The position numbers and the translations under genes are program-made. Below, one piece after another: positions 17,059-24,978 of a DNA stretch of 64,000 bases (positions within the stretch are counted from its first letter, which is position 1; each line of letters begins with the position of its first letter). The DNA is from Streptomyces sp. A 4/2 (GTDB lineage Bacteria > Actinomycetota > Actinomycetes > Streptomycetales > Streptomycetaceae). The DNA lies in NCBI RefSeq assembly GCF_940670765.1, contig NZ_CALNVW010000050.1, positions 62,001 through 126,000 of the forward strand. Reading direction: 5' to 3'. A model generated the notes under the pieces. The model did not search any database and was not told where the DNA came from. It was given only the letters and a program-made list of their open reading frames with translations.

Positions 17059-19053
17059 ATGGGCAAGCAACACCGTCAGGCTCTGCTGGGGATTCTCATA
17101 TCGACCGCGCTGGTGGCCTCCTTCGTGGCCATGATGGCGGCCGTGGTGATCCCGTCACTGCCGCTCTTCGTGGGCGCCGCGGCCGTCAGCTATCTGGCGG
17201 ACCTGCTCCTGCACACCGCCCAGTCGTCGACGCTGGACCGGCTGAGGGACTCACGGTTCGGCCTCACCATGCGGTTCCTGATCCGGCAGTTCCTGCTGCT
17301 GGCGCTGTGCGGCTCGATCGCCGACATCGACTCGTTCGTCGTGAAGATCACCACGGTGGGGCTGCTGCTGCTCTTCGTTCTCCAACTGGCGTACGGCGGT
17401 GTGCTGAAGCATGTGCGCAGCACCAGGGCCGCCCTGCCCTTCACCACCCGCGGCCTCGATCTGGACGCGCTGGACATCCGGCGCATGCCCCATCCGTTCC
17501 TGATGTCCAAGCATGTCCGCAAGATGCTGCACCTCGATCTCCCGCTGGTGGGCGGTGCGCTGGCCACGATGGCCACCGACGACTGGCGGTACGTGAGCTT
17601 CGGCGGAATCATCACCGTCTGGGTCGCCTGTGTGGCACTGCTCGTCGTCATGCCCGGTGCGCGGAACGCACTCGTCCTGCCCTCCGCCGACGAGGCCATC
17701 GACGAACTGAACCGTCAGCTCACCGTCTACCGGCCGCAGGTCGCCCTCTACTTCACCTTCGCCGCGGTCTCCCGTGACTTCATGTACCAGGTGAACATGT
17801 GGCTGGAGTCGCTGGAATCGCTGGATCTGCGGCCGATCATCGTGCTGCGCGAGCGGGCCACTCTGCGGTTCCTGGACGCCACTTCGGTCCCGGTGATCTG
17901 TCTGCCCAAGGCCGAGTACCTGGCGCGCGTGGAGATGCCCGAGCTGCGGGTGACGCTGTACCCGGGCAACGCGGGCAAGAACGTCCACATGCTCCAGCGG
18001 GCCGAGGTGAAGCACGTGTTCATCGGGCACGGCGACAGCGACAAGCTGGCCAGCAGCAACCGCGTCAGCAAGGTCTTCGACGAGATCTGGGTGGCCGGAC
18101 GGGCCGGACGCGACCGCTACGAACGCATCAAGCACGCCGTCAACGCCCACGAGATCGTCGAGGTGGGACGTCCTCAGCTGATGCCCCTGCACCGGTGGAC
18201 GGGCGCGGTCAGCAACAAGATCCCCACCGTGGTCTACGCCCCCACCTGGGAGGGCTGGACCGACGACGCCTGCTACACCTCGGTCATTCCGGCCGGTGAG
18301 AAGCTGGTCCGCACCCTGCTCGCGCACGAGCGGCAGATCCGGGTCATCTACAAACCGCACCCGCTGACCGGCACCCGCTCCCCCGCCGCCGCGGCGGCGC
18401 ACCGGCGCATCATCTCTCTGCTGCAGGCGGACAACGCCGAGCGGTTCGGCCGCAAGCTCATGGACTCCAGGAGTTCGGCCCGCAAGCTGGCCCGTATCGA
18501 CCAGCGCATCGCGCAGCTGTCGGAGCGCGGCGTCCGGTCCAAGTTCCCCGATCTCACCGAGGAGGAGCGCACCGCGCGCATCCGCCGCAGCCGCAACCAG
18601 GCGGGCGCCCTGTACTGGAGCGCCATCCCGGACGAGGCACACCATGTGGTGACCGAGCGGGTGCCGTCGCTGTACGAGTGCTTCAACCACTCCGACCTGC
18701 TGATCGGTGACATGTCCAGTGTGGTCTCGGACTTCGTGGCGACCCGCAAGCCGTACGCGATCTTCAACCTGGACGGTCTCCCGGACGACGAGTTCAGGAA
18801 CGAGCAGCGCACCGCGTACGCGTCCTACCTCCTCGACGCGGAGTGCAACGGCCTCGACGAAGCGCTGCACGCGCTGCTCTTCCCGGAACGCGACGTGATG
18901 GCGCCGTACCGCGAGCAGCTGAAGGAGTATCTGCTCGGCCCCGACTACCCGCCGTCCATCGTGCGGTTCAACGACGCGGCGAACAGTCTCTACGCCCGGG
19001 GGCTCCAGGACTTCCCGGTCGAGTACCCGGAAGTGCCGCAGCTCATGGCGTAA
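17059..19053 (+). CDS. Membrane-anchored CDP-glycerol/ribitol glycerophosphotransferase family (TagF/TarL-like)
   Basis: The protein has 664 aa. ATG with GGAGGG. The first 200 residues contain several hydrophobic helices (LLGILISTALVASFVAMMAAVVIP, FLIRQFLLLALCG, VGLLLLFVLQLAYGG, IITVWVACVALLVVMPG), unlike the soluble B. subtilis TagF. The C-terminal two thirds is the glycerophosphotransferase fold: FIGHGDSDK (about 320-328, catalytic His), APTWEGW (about 394-400), VIYKPHPLTG (about 430) and LLIGDMSSVVSDFVATRKP (about 545-565). It should polymerise or prime polyol-phosphate chains from CDP-glycerol or CDP-ribitol on the inner membrane face. The next gene makes CDP-ribitol, which favours ribitol phosphate. 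An insertion before the last motif (HRRIISLLQADNAERF... ERTARIRRSRNQAG) is charged and probably helical. Confidence 0.88.
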   Translation: MGKQHRQALLGILISTALVASFVAMMAAVVIPSLPLFVGAAAVSYLADLLLHTAQSSTLDRLRDSRFGLTMRFLIRQFLLLALCGSIADIDSFVVKITTVGLLLLFVLQLAYGGVLKHVRSTRAALPFTTRGLDLDALDIRRMPHPFLMSKHVRKMLHLDLPLVGGALATMATDDWRYVSFGGIITVWVACVALLVVMPGARNALVLPSADEAIDELNRQLTVYRPQVALYFTFAAVSRDFMYQVNMWLESLESLDLRPIIVLRERATLRFLDATSVPVICLPKAEYLARVEMPELRVTLYPGNAGKNVHMLQRAEVKHVFIGHGDSDKLASSNRVSKVFDEIWVAGRAGRDRYERIKHAVNAHEIVEVGRPQLMPLHRWTGAVSNKIPTVVYAPTWEGWTDDACYTSVIPAGEKLVRTLLAHERQIRVIYKPHPLTGTRSPAAAAAHRRIISLLQADNAERFGRKLMDSRSSARKLARIDQRIAQLSERGVRSKFPDLTEEERTARIRRSRNQAGALYWSAIPDEAHHVVTERVPSLYECFNHSDLLIGDMSSVVSDFVATRKPYAIFNLDGLPDDEFRNEQRTAYASYLLDAECNGLDEALHALLFPERDVMAPYREQLKEYLLGPDYPPSIVRFNDAANSLYARGLQDFPVEYPEVPQLMA

Positions 19054-19094
19054 CGACCCGCACACCCCGGTCACCCAGCAGGAGGCAGGAACCC

Positions 19095-20546
19095 TTGTCC
19101 CAGCACGCATCACGCCGTCGCACCGTCGCTGTCGTCCTCGCCGGTGGCACCGGGGAGCGGGTCGGACTGTCGATCCCCAAGCAGTTACTGAAGATCGCGG
19201 GGAAGTCGATCCTCGAACACACCCTGTGGGCCTTCGAGAACGCTCCCGACGTCGACGACGTACTCGTCATGATGGCCCCCGACCACACCGCGGCGGCCGA
19301 GCGGATCGTCGCGCGGGCCGGGCTGCGCAAGGTGGTGAAGGTCGTGGCGGGCGGCGCGACGCGCAGTGCGACGACGCGCCTCGCGATCGAGGCGGCCGGA
19401 GCGCTTCCCACCGCGGGCGAGGACTGCAACCTGCTGCTCCACGACGCGGTGCGCCCGCTGGTCTCGCAGCGCGTGATCAAGGAGTGCGTCGGGGCGCTGG
19501 ACCGCTACCGGGCCGTCGACGTCGCGATCCCCTCGTCGGACACGGTCGTCGTCACCCGTACCCACGGCGGTGACGGGGAGTTCGTGACCGCGATCCCCGA
19601 CCGTTCACGGCTGCGTCGCGGACAGACCCCGCAGGGCTTCCGGCTCTCGACCATCCGCCGGGCCCACGAACTGGCCGCGGCCGACCCGGCCTTCCACGCG
19701 ACCGACGACTGCGCGGTCGTGCTGACCTATCTGCCGGACGTCCCCGTCCATGTGGTGCGGGGCGACGAGTCCAATACGAAGGTCACCGACCCCGTCGACG
19801 TGTTCATCGCCGACAAGCTCTTCCAGCTGGCCACCTCGACCACCCCCGACGAGGGCAGCGAGGAGTTCTACCGGGAGCGCCTGGCGGGCAGGACCCTGCT
19901 GGTCTTCGGCGGCTCCTACGGCATCGGCGCCGACATCGCCCGGCTCGCCGAGGGGTACGGTGCCCGGGTCCACGCGCTGGGCCGCTCCACCACGGGCACC
20001 CATGTCGAGCGGCCCGACCAGGTCGACGACGCGTTCGCGCGCGCCTACGCCGAGACCGGGCGCATCGACTACGTGGTGAACACCGCCGGGGTCCTGCGCA
20101 TCGGCCGGCTCGACGAGACCGGCGACGACGCCGTCCGCGAGGCGTTCGAGGTCAACTACCTCGCGCCGGTGAACATCGCCCGCACCGCGTTCAAGTACCT
20201 CAGCGAATCGCGCGGACAACTACTGCTGTTCACCTCCAGCAGCTACACGCGCGGGCGGGCCGAGTACAGCCTCTACTCCTCGACCAAGGCCGCCATGGTC
20301 AATCTGACCCAGGCGCTCGCCGACGAATGGGCGGCCGACGGGGTGCGGGTCAACTGCGTCAACCCGGAACGCACCGCTACCCCCATGCGCACCAGGGCCT
20401 TCGGCCGGGAACCCGAGGGTTCGCTGCTCACCTCGGAGTCGGTCGCCCGCAGTTCGCTGGACGTGCTGCTCTCCGGGATGACGGGCCATGTCATCGACGT
20501 ACGCCGGCAGGACCCGACGGCCGGAGCCGACGGGCGGGCCTGGTGA
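19095..20546 (+). CDS. Bifunctional CDP-ribitol synthase: cytidylyltransferase fused to SDR reductase (Bcs1/Acs1-like)
   Basis: The protein has 483 aa. The N-terminal IspD/TarI-type domain starts VAVVLAGGTGERVGLSIPKQ (residues 11-30) with LLHDAVRPLVSQR and DRSRLRRGQTPQGFR. From about residue 268 a short-chain dehydrogenase domain follows (LLVFGGSYGIGADIARLAEGYG) with VNTAGVLR and the YSSTK catalytic Tyr/Lys motif. This arrangement is that of Haemophilus Bcs1, which reduces ribulose 5-phosphate and activates the product to CDP-ribitol. The start is a TTG at 19095, fixed by AGGAGGCAGGA upstream; the frame is open further up only inside the preceding gene. The last bases overlap the GTG of the glycosyltransferase gene. 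Confidence 0.86.
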   Translation: MSQHASRRRTVAVVLAGGTGERVGLSIPKQLLKIAGKSILEHTLWAFENAPDVDDVLVMMAPDHTAAAERIVARAGLRKVVKVVAGGATRSATTRLAIEAAGALPTAGEDCNLLLHDAVRPLVSQRVIKECVGALDRYRAVDVAIPSSDTVVVTRTHGGDGEFVTAIPDRSRLRRGQTPQGFRLSTIRRAHELAAADPAFHATDDCAVVLTYLPDVPVHVVRGDESNTKVTDPVDVFIADKLFQLATSTTPDEGSEEFYRERLAGRTLLVFGGSYGIGADIARLAEGYGARVHALGRSTTGTHVERPDQVDDAFARAYAETGRIDYVVNTAGVLRIGRLDETGDDAVREAFEVNYLAPVNIARTAFKYLSESRGQLLLFTSSSYTRGRAEYSLYSSTKAAMVNLTQALADEWAADGVRVNCVNPERTATPMRTRAFGREPEGSLLTSESVARSSLDVLLSGMTGHVIDVRRQDPTAGADGRAW

Positions 20547-22141
20547 ACGCCGGGCCGGCGCACGCCGGTGACCTCCCGGACGTCACGGTCGTCGTGCGGG
20601 CGAGCGACCACGCCGCCACCCTCCCTGCGTGCCTCGACTCGCTCGCCCGGCAGACGGTCGGCGCCCACCGGCTGGAGGTGATCGCGATCGACGACGGTTC
20701 GCTCGACGACAGCGGTCCCCTGCTCGCCCGCGCCACCCGGACCTTCCCCGGACGGCTCCGTACCGGTCAGCAGCCCCGGGGCATGGGGCCCGCGGCGGCC
20801 CGCAACCTCGGTCTGAGCCGCGCGACGGGACGGTACGTCATCTTCCTGGAGGGCGCGGACCGGCTGGCGCACGACGCCCTCGACCGGATGGTCGCGGCGG
20901 CTGACCGCAGCGAGGCCGATGTGGTGCTCGGCAAACCGGAGAGCACCGGGCGGCACTCGGTGGCGACGTCGATGTTCCGGACGGACCAGGACCACGCCGA
21001 CCTCTACCGCTCGCGGGTCTACTGGTCACTCACCCCGGACAAGCTGTTCCGGACCGCCCTGGTGCGGCGGTGCGGGCTGCAGTTCCCCACCGACATGGTC
21101 ATCGGTGACGACCAGGCCTTCACCGCGGCGGCCTATGTCGCCGCTCGGAACATCGCCGTGGTGGCGGACCGCACCTGTGTGCTCAAGGGGCCGTCGGCCG
21201 CGGCCCCGGTGACACCGGTACAGCGGGTGGCGCTGGCCGCCCGGATGATGGCGCTGGTCACCGCACTCGTACCGGCCGGGCCGGAGCAGGACCGGCTGCT
21301 CTCCCGCCATCTGGAGGCCGAACTGGGACGCGCCACCGGCCCGCTGCTGCTCGCCACGGACGATCCGGCGGAACGGGAGCGGACCGCGCGGGCCGCGTCG
21401 GACGTGCTGCGCGCCCGGCTCACCCCGGGGGCGCTGGCGCTCCTCGCCCGGCCGCTGGCCGTCCGTCTGGCGCTCCTGTCGTCCGGCCGGTTCGCCGAGG
21501 CCGAGCAGATGGCCGGGTACGAGGCGCAGAAGCCGCCCGCGCCGAAGAAGACGGTGGAGAACGGCCGGGTCTACACGACTCTGCCGTTCTTCCGGGACCC
21601 GAGGACGCCGCTGCCCGACGCGTTGTTCGACATCACGGACAGGATGACGGTGACCCACCGGCTGACCCGGCTCCGGTGGGCGGACGCGGTCCTGTGCCTC
21701 GACGGGTTCGCCTTCTTCGAGCAGCTCTCCACGCGCGACCGGGCCACTCATGTGGTGTTCCGCGAGCCGGTGACGGGGGCCGAGGCGCGGGTCCCGGTGA
21801 CCGCGCGCCGGGACGAGGAGCTGGTCAACGCCAAGGGGAAGAGCCGGGCCATGGGGCGTTTCTCGGCCCGCGCCGACCTGGCCGGGCTCTGCGGCGGGCA
21901 GCCACCCGCCCCCGGTGTCTGGGAGGTCTGGCTGTCGGTGAGTTTCGAGGGCGTCACCCAAGAGGTACGGCTGGGCCGCAAGCGCTCCGCCGACGTGGAC
22001 GTCACCGGCCGGCTGCCGGTGGTCGTCGCGCCCTCGCCGCACTCCCCGGACCACGAACTGGCCGCCACCCTCTTCTACACGCCCGAAGGTGACCTCTCGC
22101 TCCAGCTCGCCGAGCGGCGTCCGCTGCCCGTGGCGCGGTGA
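20543..22141 (+). CDS. GT2 glycosyltransferase with C-terminal beta-rich domain (TarS-like)
   Basis: The protein has 532 aa. GTG start overlapping the upstream stop (GTGA). The GT-A domain is at the N-terminus: VTVVVRASDHAATLPACLDSLARQTVG, VIAIDDGSLDDSG, MGPAAARNLGLSRATGRYVIFLEGADRL. The usual DxD is replaced by EGAD. Residues about 200-300 are helical. The C-terminal 170 residues (RVYTTLPFFRDPRTPLPDALFDIT... VWEVWLSVSFEGVTQEVRLGRK) look like an immunoglobulin-like beta domain. The GT2-plus-accessory-domain layout and the context recall TarS-type enzymes that decorate poly-ribitol phosphate. The sugar donor is unknown. Confidence 0.82.
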   Translation: MNAGPAHAGDLPDVTVVVRASDHAATLPACLDSLARQTVGAHRLEVIAIDDGSLDDSGPLLARATRTFPGRLRTGQQPRGMGPAAARNLGLSRATGRYVIFLEGADRLAHDALDRMVAAADRSEADVVLGKPESTGRHSVATSMFRTDQDHADLYRSRVYWSLTPDKLFRTALVRRCGLQFPTDMVIGDDQAFTAAAYVAARNIAVVADRTCVLKGPSAAAPVTPVQRVALAARMMALVTALVPAGPEQDRLLSRHLEAELGRATGPLLLATDDPAERERTARAASDVLRARLTPGALALLARPLAVRLALLSSGRFAEAEQMAGYEAQKPPAPKKTVENGRVYTTLPFFRDPRTPLPDALFDITDRMTVTHRLTRLRWADAVLCLDGFAFFEQLSTRDRATHVVFREPVTGAEARVPVTARRDEELVNAKGKSRAMGRFSARADLAGLCGGQPPAPGVWEVWLSVSFEGVTQEVRLGRKRSADVDVTGRLPVVVAPSPHSPDHELAATLFYTPEGDLSLQLAERRPLPVAR

Positions 22142-22153
22142 ACGGCCCTGTCC

Positions 22154-22204
22154 GGGGACGGACCGCCCGGTCCGTCCCCGGGCTCGGGGACGGACCGGGC
22201 GGTC
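22154..22204. terminator. Three-arm bidirectional terminator with alternative hairpins
   Basis: A perfect 20-bp stem (GACCGCCCGGTCCGTCCCCG 22161-22180 with its complement 22185-22204, loop GGCT) lies between convergent stops. The first arm also pairs with GGGGACGGACC at 22154-22164 (11 bp), so two mutually exclusive hairpins are possible. Confidence 0.85.
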
Positions 22205-22215
22205 CGGGTGGCCGG

Positions 22216-23457
22216 TCAGCCCACCCGGCTCCACGGCCCGAACGCCAGACCCTGCCCACCGCTGTCCTGACGTGCCAGCAGGATCCGCCCCTGCCCGTCG
22301 AGGGCGGCGACCACGATGCGGCCCGCACCGTCCACGGCCACCTGCGGCGCGTGGGCTTCCTCCCCGCCCAGGGAGGCCCACCAGGTGCCGTACCCCTCGT
22401 TCTCCGTGACGTACGCGGTGACCTCGATGCCACCGTGCGCACCGGTCTGGGCGAGCACCGTGCAGTCGAAGTCGCCGACGCGCGCGCGGGCGACGCCCGG
22501 CCGCCCGCTGCCCCCGGCTCCCCCGGCCGTCAGCAGACCGTTGTCCTGCGCCCCGCGCCCCTGCGGGCGCCAGGCCACGAGGGAGGAGTCCCCGGGGTAG
22601 CGCCAGAAGTACGTGGCCCGCTTGGGGCCCGTCTCCAGGGCTGTCGGGGTGGCGCCCGCGACCGGGGTGCCGATCCGGTCCCACAACTCGAACCGGCCCT
22701 TCTCGACACCGACCCAGCGGTCCACCCGGTCGGGGCCCACGCCGAGGATCTCCAGCTTGCCGCCCCTGGGCATGACGGCGGTGAGGTCGCCGGTGTACGG
22801 ATCGGGCGACACGGTCTTCCAACCGCCCCAGGCGCCCGCGGCGTTACGGCTGCGCCGCAGGATCCCGCCGGTACGCAGCGAGACGATCACATGGACCGTG
22901 CCGGAGACCTGGTTGGCGACGATGACCGGCCCGGCGACCAGGGGGTCGCCGGCCGGGCCGTCGGGGGCGGTCGGGACGCCCAGGCTCCGCCAGTCCGTCA
23001 CCCCGCGTCCGGTCTGGAACTGCGTGGCGAAGGCGACCTCGGGCGCGCCCGTGCCCAGCTGCCGGAGCGCGGCGAAGTGCACGTACCCCTCACTGGTCTG
23101 CGCCATGTCGACCCGGCCGCACCAGCCGGGGGTACCGATCAAGTCCGGTCCCGGCCAGGGGCCTTGGCCCGACGGCGGCTCCGTCCAGCGGTGCAGCCCG
23201 TCCCGGGCCGGGGCGTACGCCGTCAGCCGTCCGTCGTGCCCCTTGAAGAGCCAACTGCCCGCCGGTACGGACCGCGCCGGACCGTGCGGGGCGGGCGCCG
23301 CGTCGGCACCGGCCCCCCGCCTCCTGCCTCCGCCGGACTCCGCTGCCCTGCTGCCGCTCCTGTCCCGGTTCACGACTCCGTGCCGCCCTTCCGTGGCTCC
23401 ACATGTCCTGTGCGGCGTTCGCGGGTACTCAGCGGTGCACTCGGGAGCACGGAACAC
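22216..23457 (-). CDS. Beta-propeller-like protein A (paralogue of 24979-26025)
   Basis: The protein has up to 413 aa. No enzyme motif is recognisable. From about residue 68 the sequence shows recurring blocks of Trp/Gly-rich strands (SWLFKGHDGRLTAYAP, VDMAQTSEGYVHFAAL, QFQTGRGVTDWRSLG, VSGTVHVIVSLRTGGILRR, WGGWKTVSPDPYTGDL, AGRIVVAALDGQGRILLARQ) as in PLL/sialidase-like propellers. Protein B, beyond the LCP gene, aligns with it along its whole length. The first 60 residues are Arg/Gly-rich, without an obvious signal peptide. The start is uncertain: GTG at 23457 or GTG at 23373. The gene is divergent from the LCP gene and convergent with the glycosyltransferase gene. A lectin- or scaffold-like role at the wall-polymer assembly site is inference. 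Confidence 0.7.
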   Translation of the reverse strand: MFRAPECTAEYPRTPHRTCGATEGRHGVVNRDRSGSRAAESGGGRRRGAGADAAPAPHGPARSVPAGSWLFKGHDGRLTAYAPARDGLHRWTEPPSGQGPWPGPDLIGTPGWCGRVDMAQTSEGYVHFAALRQLGTGAPEVAFATQFQTGRGVTDWRSLGVPTAPDGPAGDPLVAGPVIVANQVSGTVHVIVSLRTGGILRRSRNAAGAWGGWKTVSPDPYTGDLTAVMPRGGKLEILGVGPDRVDRWVGVEKGRFELWDRIGTPVAGATPTALETGPKRATYFWRYPGDSSLVAWRPQGRGAQDNGLLTAGGAGGSGRPGVARARVGDFDCTVLAQTGAHGGIEVTAYVTENEGYGTWWASLGGEEAHAPQVAVDGAGRIVVAALDGQGRILLARQDSGGQGLAFGPWSRVG

Positions 23458-23493
23458 ACGTCTACAGCTCAGGAGTTTGTCATACCGGTCACG

Positions 23494-23508
23494 GTTTGTT
23501 CACCAAAC
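23494..23508. promoter_or_regulatory. Palindrome GTTTG-n5-CAAAC in the propeller/LCP divergent region
   Basis: GTTTG ttcac CAAAC lies between the divergent propeller A and LCP genes, in an AT-richer stretch. An AT-rich TATTAT (23543-23548) follows on the LCP side as a possible -10. Operator function is only suggested by position. Confidence 0.35.
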
Positions 23509-23648
23509 AACCTCTGAATTCCCACCGATCGAAAGGTTTGTCTATTATTCGCTGAGACCCGAGGCTGACAGCTGGGCCGGTACCCCTCGACCGCCCGATT
23601 CCCCTCGCGCGCAATCCAAAGCGTTCCGACGGAAGGGCCCGACGAGCA

Positions 23649-24740
23649 GTGACGTACCAGCAAGACACCACACCACCCGGCGACCGGCCCGCACCGTCCC
23701 GTCGCGCACCCAAGCGCGGCAGGACCAAGAAGCGAAGCCCCCTGAAGATCATCCTGCTCACCCTGGTCGTCCTGCTGCTCGCCGCGGGCGGCACCGTCTG
23801 GTGGCTGTACAGCAACCTCGACGGCAACATCAAGGGTGTCGACATCAACAGGGCCCTCGGCAAGGACCGTCCCGAGAAGCTGCCCACCAGCGGACAGAAC
23901 CTGCTGGTGCTCGGTTCCGACTCGCGCGCCGGGGCGAACGGCAAGATCGCGGGCGGCGACGTCAGCGGCGCCCGTTCCGACACCGCGCTGGTGATCCACA
24001 TACCCGAGGGACGGTCCAGGGCGACCGCGGTGAGCATCCCGCGCGACACCCTGGTGACCCGACCGGAGTGCACCAAGTCGGACGGGTCCACGGTGCAGAG
24101 CGCGAACCGGGTGATGTTCAACTCGGTCTACTCGCAGGTCGGTCCGGCCTGTGTGGTGAAGACCGTGGAGAAGATGTCCGCGGTCCGGATCGACCACTAC
24201 ATGGAGATCGACTTCGCGGGCTTCAAGGGCCTGGTCGACGCGATCGGCGGGGTCACGGTCAATGTCCCCGAGGACATCCACGACGGGGCGAGCGGCCTCG
24301 ACCTCAAAGCCGGTCCGCAGAAGCTGGACGGCACCCAGTCGCTGGCCTTCGTACGGACCAGGCACGGCATCGGGGACGGCAGCGACCTCGGCCGGATCGG
24401 GCTCCAGCAGCAGTTCCTGCTCGACCTGCTCGGCGAGGTGCAGAAGCAGGACATGCTGAGCAGCCCCACCAAGACGTACAAGATCGCCAACTCCGCGACG
24501 AAGTCGCTGACCACCGACTCGCAGCTGGCCTCCCTGACCTCGCTGGCCCAGTTCGCCCGCAGCATGAAGGGCGTCAACCCGGACACCATGGAGACGATCA
24601 TGCTCCCGGTGTCGTACGACAAGGTCGACCCCAACCGGGTGGTGGCGGCCGAGCCGCAGGCCACGCAGTTGTGGAAGGCGATCCGCACCGACACGGCGGT
24701 ACCGGCCTCGGCCAAGAAGTCCCCGGCCCACGGCGGCTGA
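23649..24740 (+). CDS. LytR-CpsA-Psr (LCP) family wall-polymer ligase
   Basis: The protein has 363 aa. LCP enzymes transfer undecaprenyl-linked teichoic-type polymers to peptidoglycan outside the cell. A Lys/Arg-rich cytosolic N-terminus (RRAPKRGRTKKRSPLK) is followed by one transmembrane helix (IILLTLVVLLLAAGGTVWWLY). The LCP domain has LLVLGSDSRAG, SDTALVIHIPEGRSRATAVSIPRDTLV, RIDHYMEIDFAGFKGLVDAIGGVTVNVP and SLAFVRTRHGIGDGSDLGRIGLQQQFLL, with the Asp and Arg residues that bind the pyrophosphate and Mg. The start is a GTG at 23649 with a weak GGAAGGG 13 bp upstream. Neighbouring polymerase and CDP-ribitol synthase genes give the likely substrate. Confidence 0.93.
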   Translation: MTYQQDTTPPGDRPAPSRRAPKRGRTKKRSPLKIILLTLVVLLLAAGGTVWWLYSNLDGNIKGVDINRALGKDRPEKLPTSGQNLLVLGSDSRAGANGKIAGGDVSGARSDTALVIHIPEGRSRATAVSIPRDTLVTRPECTKSDGSTVQSANRVMFNSVYSQVGPACVVKTVEKMSAVRIDHYMEIDFAGFKGLVDAIGGVTVNVPEDIHDGASGLDLKAGPQKLDGTQSLAFVRTRHGIGDGSDLGRIGLQQQFLLDLLGEVQKQDMLSSPTKTYKIANSATKSLTTDSQLASLTSLAQFARSMKGVNPDTMETIMLPVSYDKVDPNRVVAAEPQATQLWKAIRTDTAVPASAKKSPAHGG

Positions 24741-24748
24741 CCTGGTTT

Positions 24749-24788
24749 CCGGGCGGCGGCGTGGCCCTGCGGCCGTACCGCCGCCCGG
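24749..24788 (+). terminator. Terminator after the LCP gene
   Basis: CCGGGCGGCGG and CCGCCGCCCGG form an 11-bp stem with an 18-nt loop, 9 bp after the LCP stop. Confidence 0.65.
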
Positions 24789-24822
24789 TCCGTGCGGACT
24801 GACTGGACCGACCGGACCGACC

Positions 24823-24957
24823 GGAATTTCCGAGCCGCCGGGACTCCCCGGTCCGTCCGGAATCTCACAGCGCCGGGACTCCCCGGACCGTCCGGAATCT
24901 CCGAGCCGCCGGGATTCCCCGGACCGCCCGGATCAAGCGGGCTCCCCGGACCGTCCC
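24823..24957. repeat. Tandem repeat of about 36 bp, 3-4 copies, between convergent genes
   Basis: Copies lie at 24823-24858, 24859-24893, 24894-24929 and a degenerate one at 24930-24957. Each starts GGAAT(T/C)T (the last GGATCA) and contains CCGGGA(C/T)TCCCCGG or a close variant, itself a short inverted repeat. The array lies in the gap between the LCP and propeller B genes and codes for nothing evident. Confidence 0.75.
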
Positions 24958-24978
24958 GACCGGTGCGGAATCAGCCGG

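Noticed and set aside
16878..17777. A 299-codon plus-strand frame overlapping the TagF-like gene
   Set aside because: It starts without a ribosome binding site, has Pro/Arg-rich composition typical of a shifted frame, and overlaps a gene with clear family motifs.
24823..24957. CRISPR-like array
   Set aside because: The units are contiguous imperfect tandem copies with no unique spacers between them, and no cas genes are in the window.
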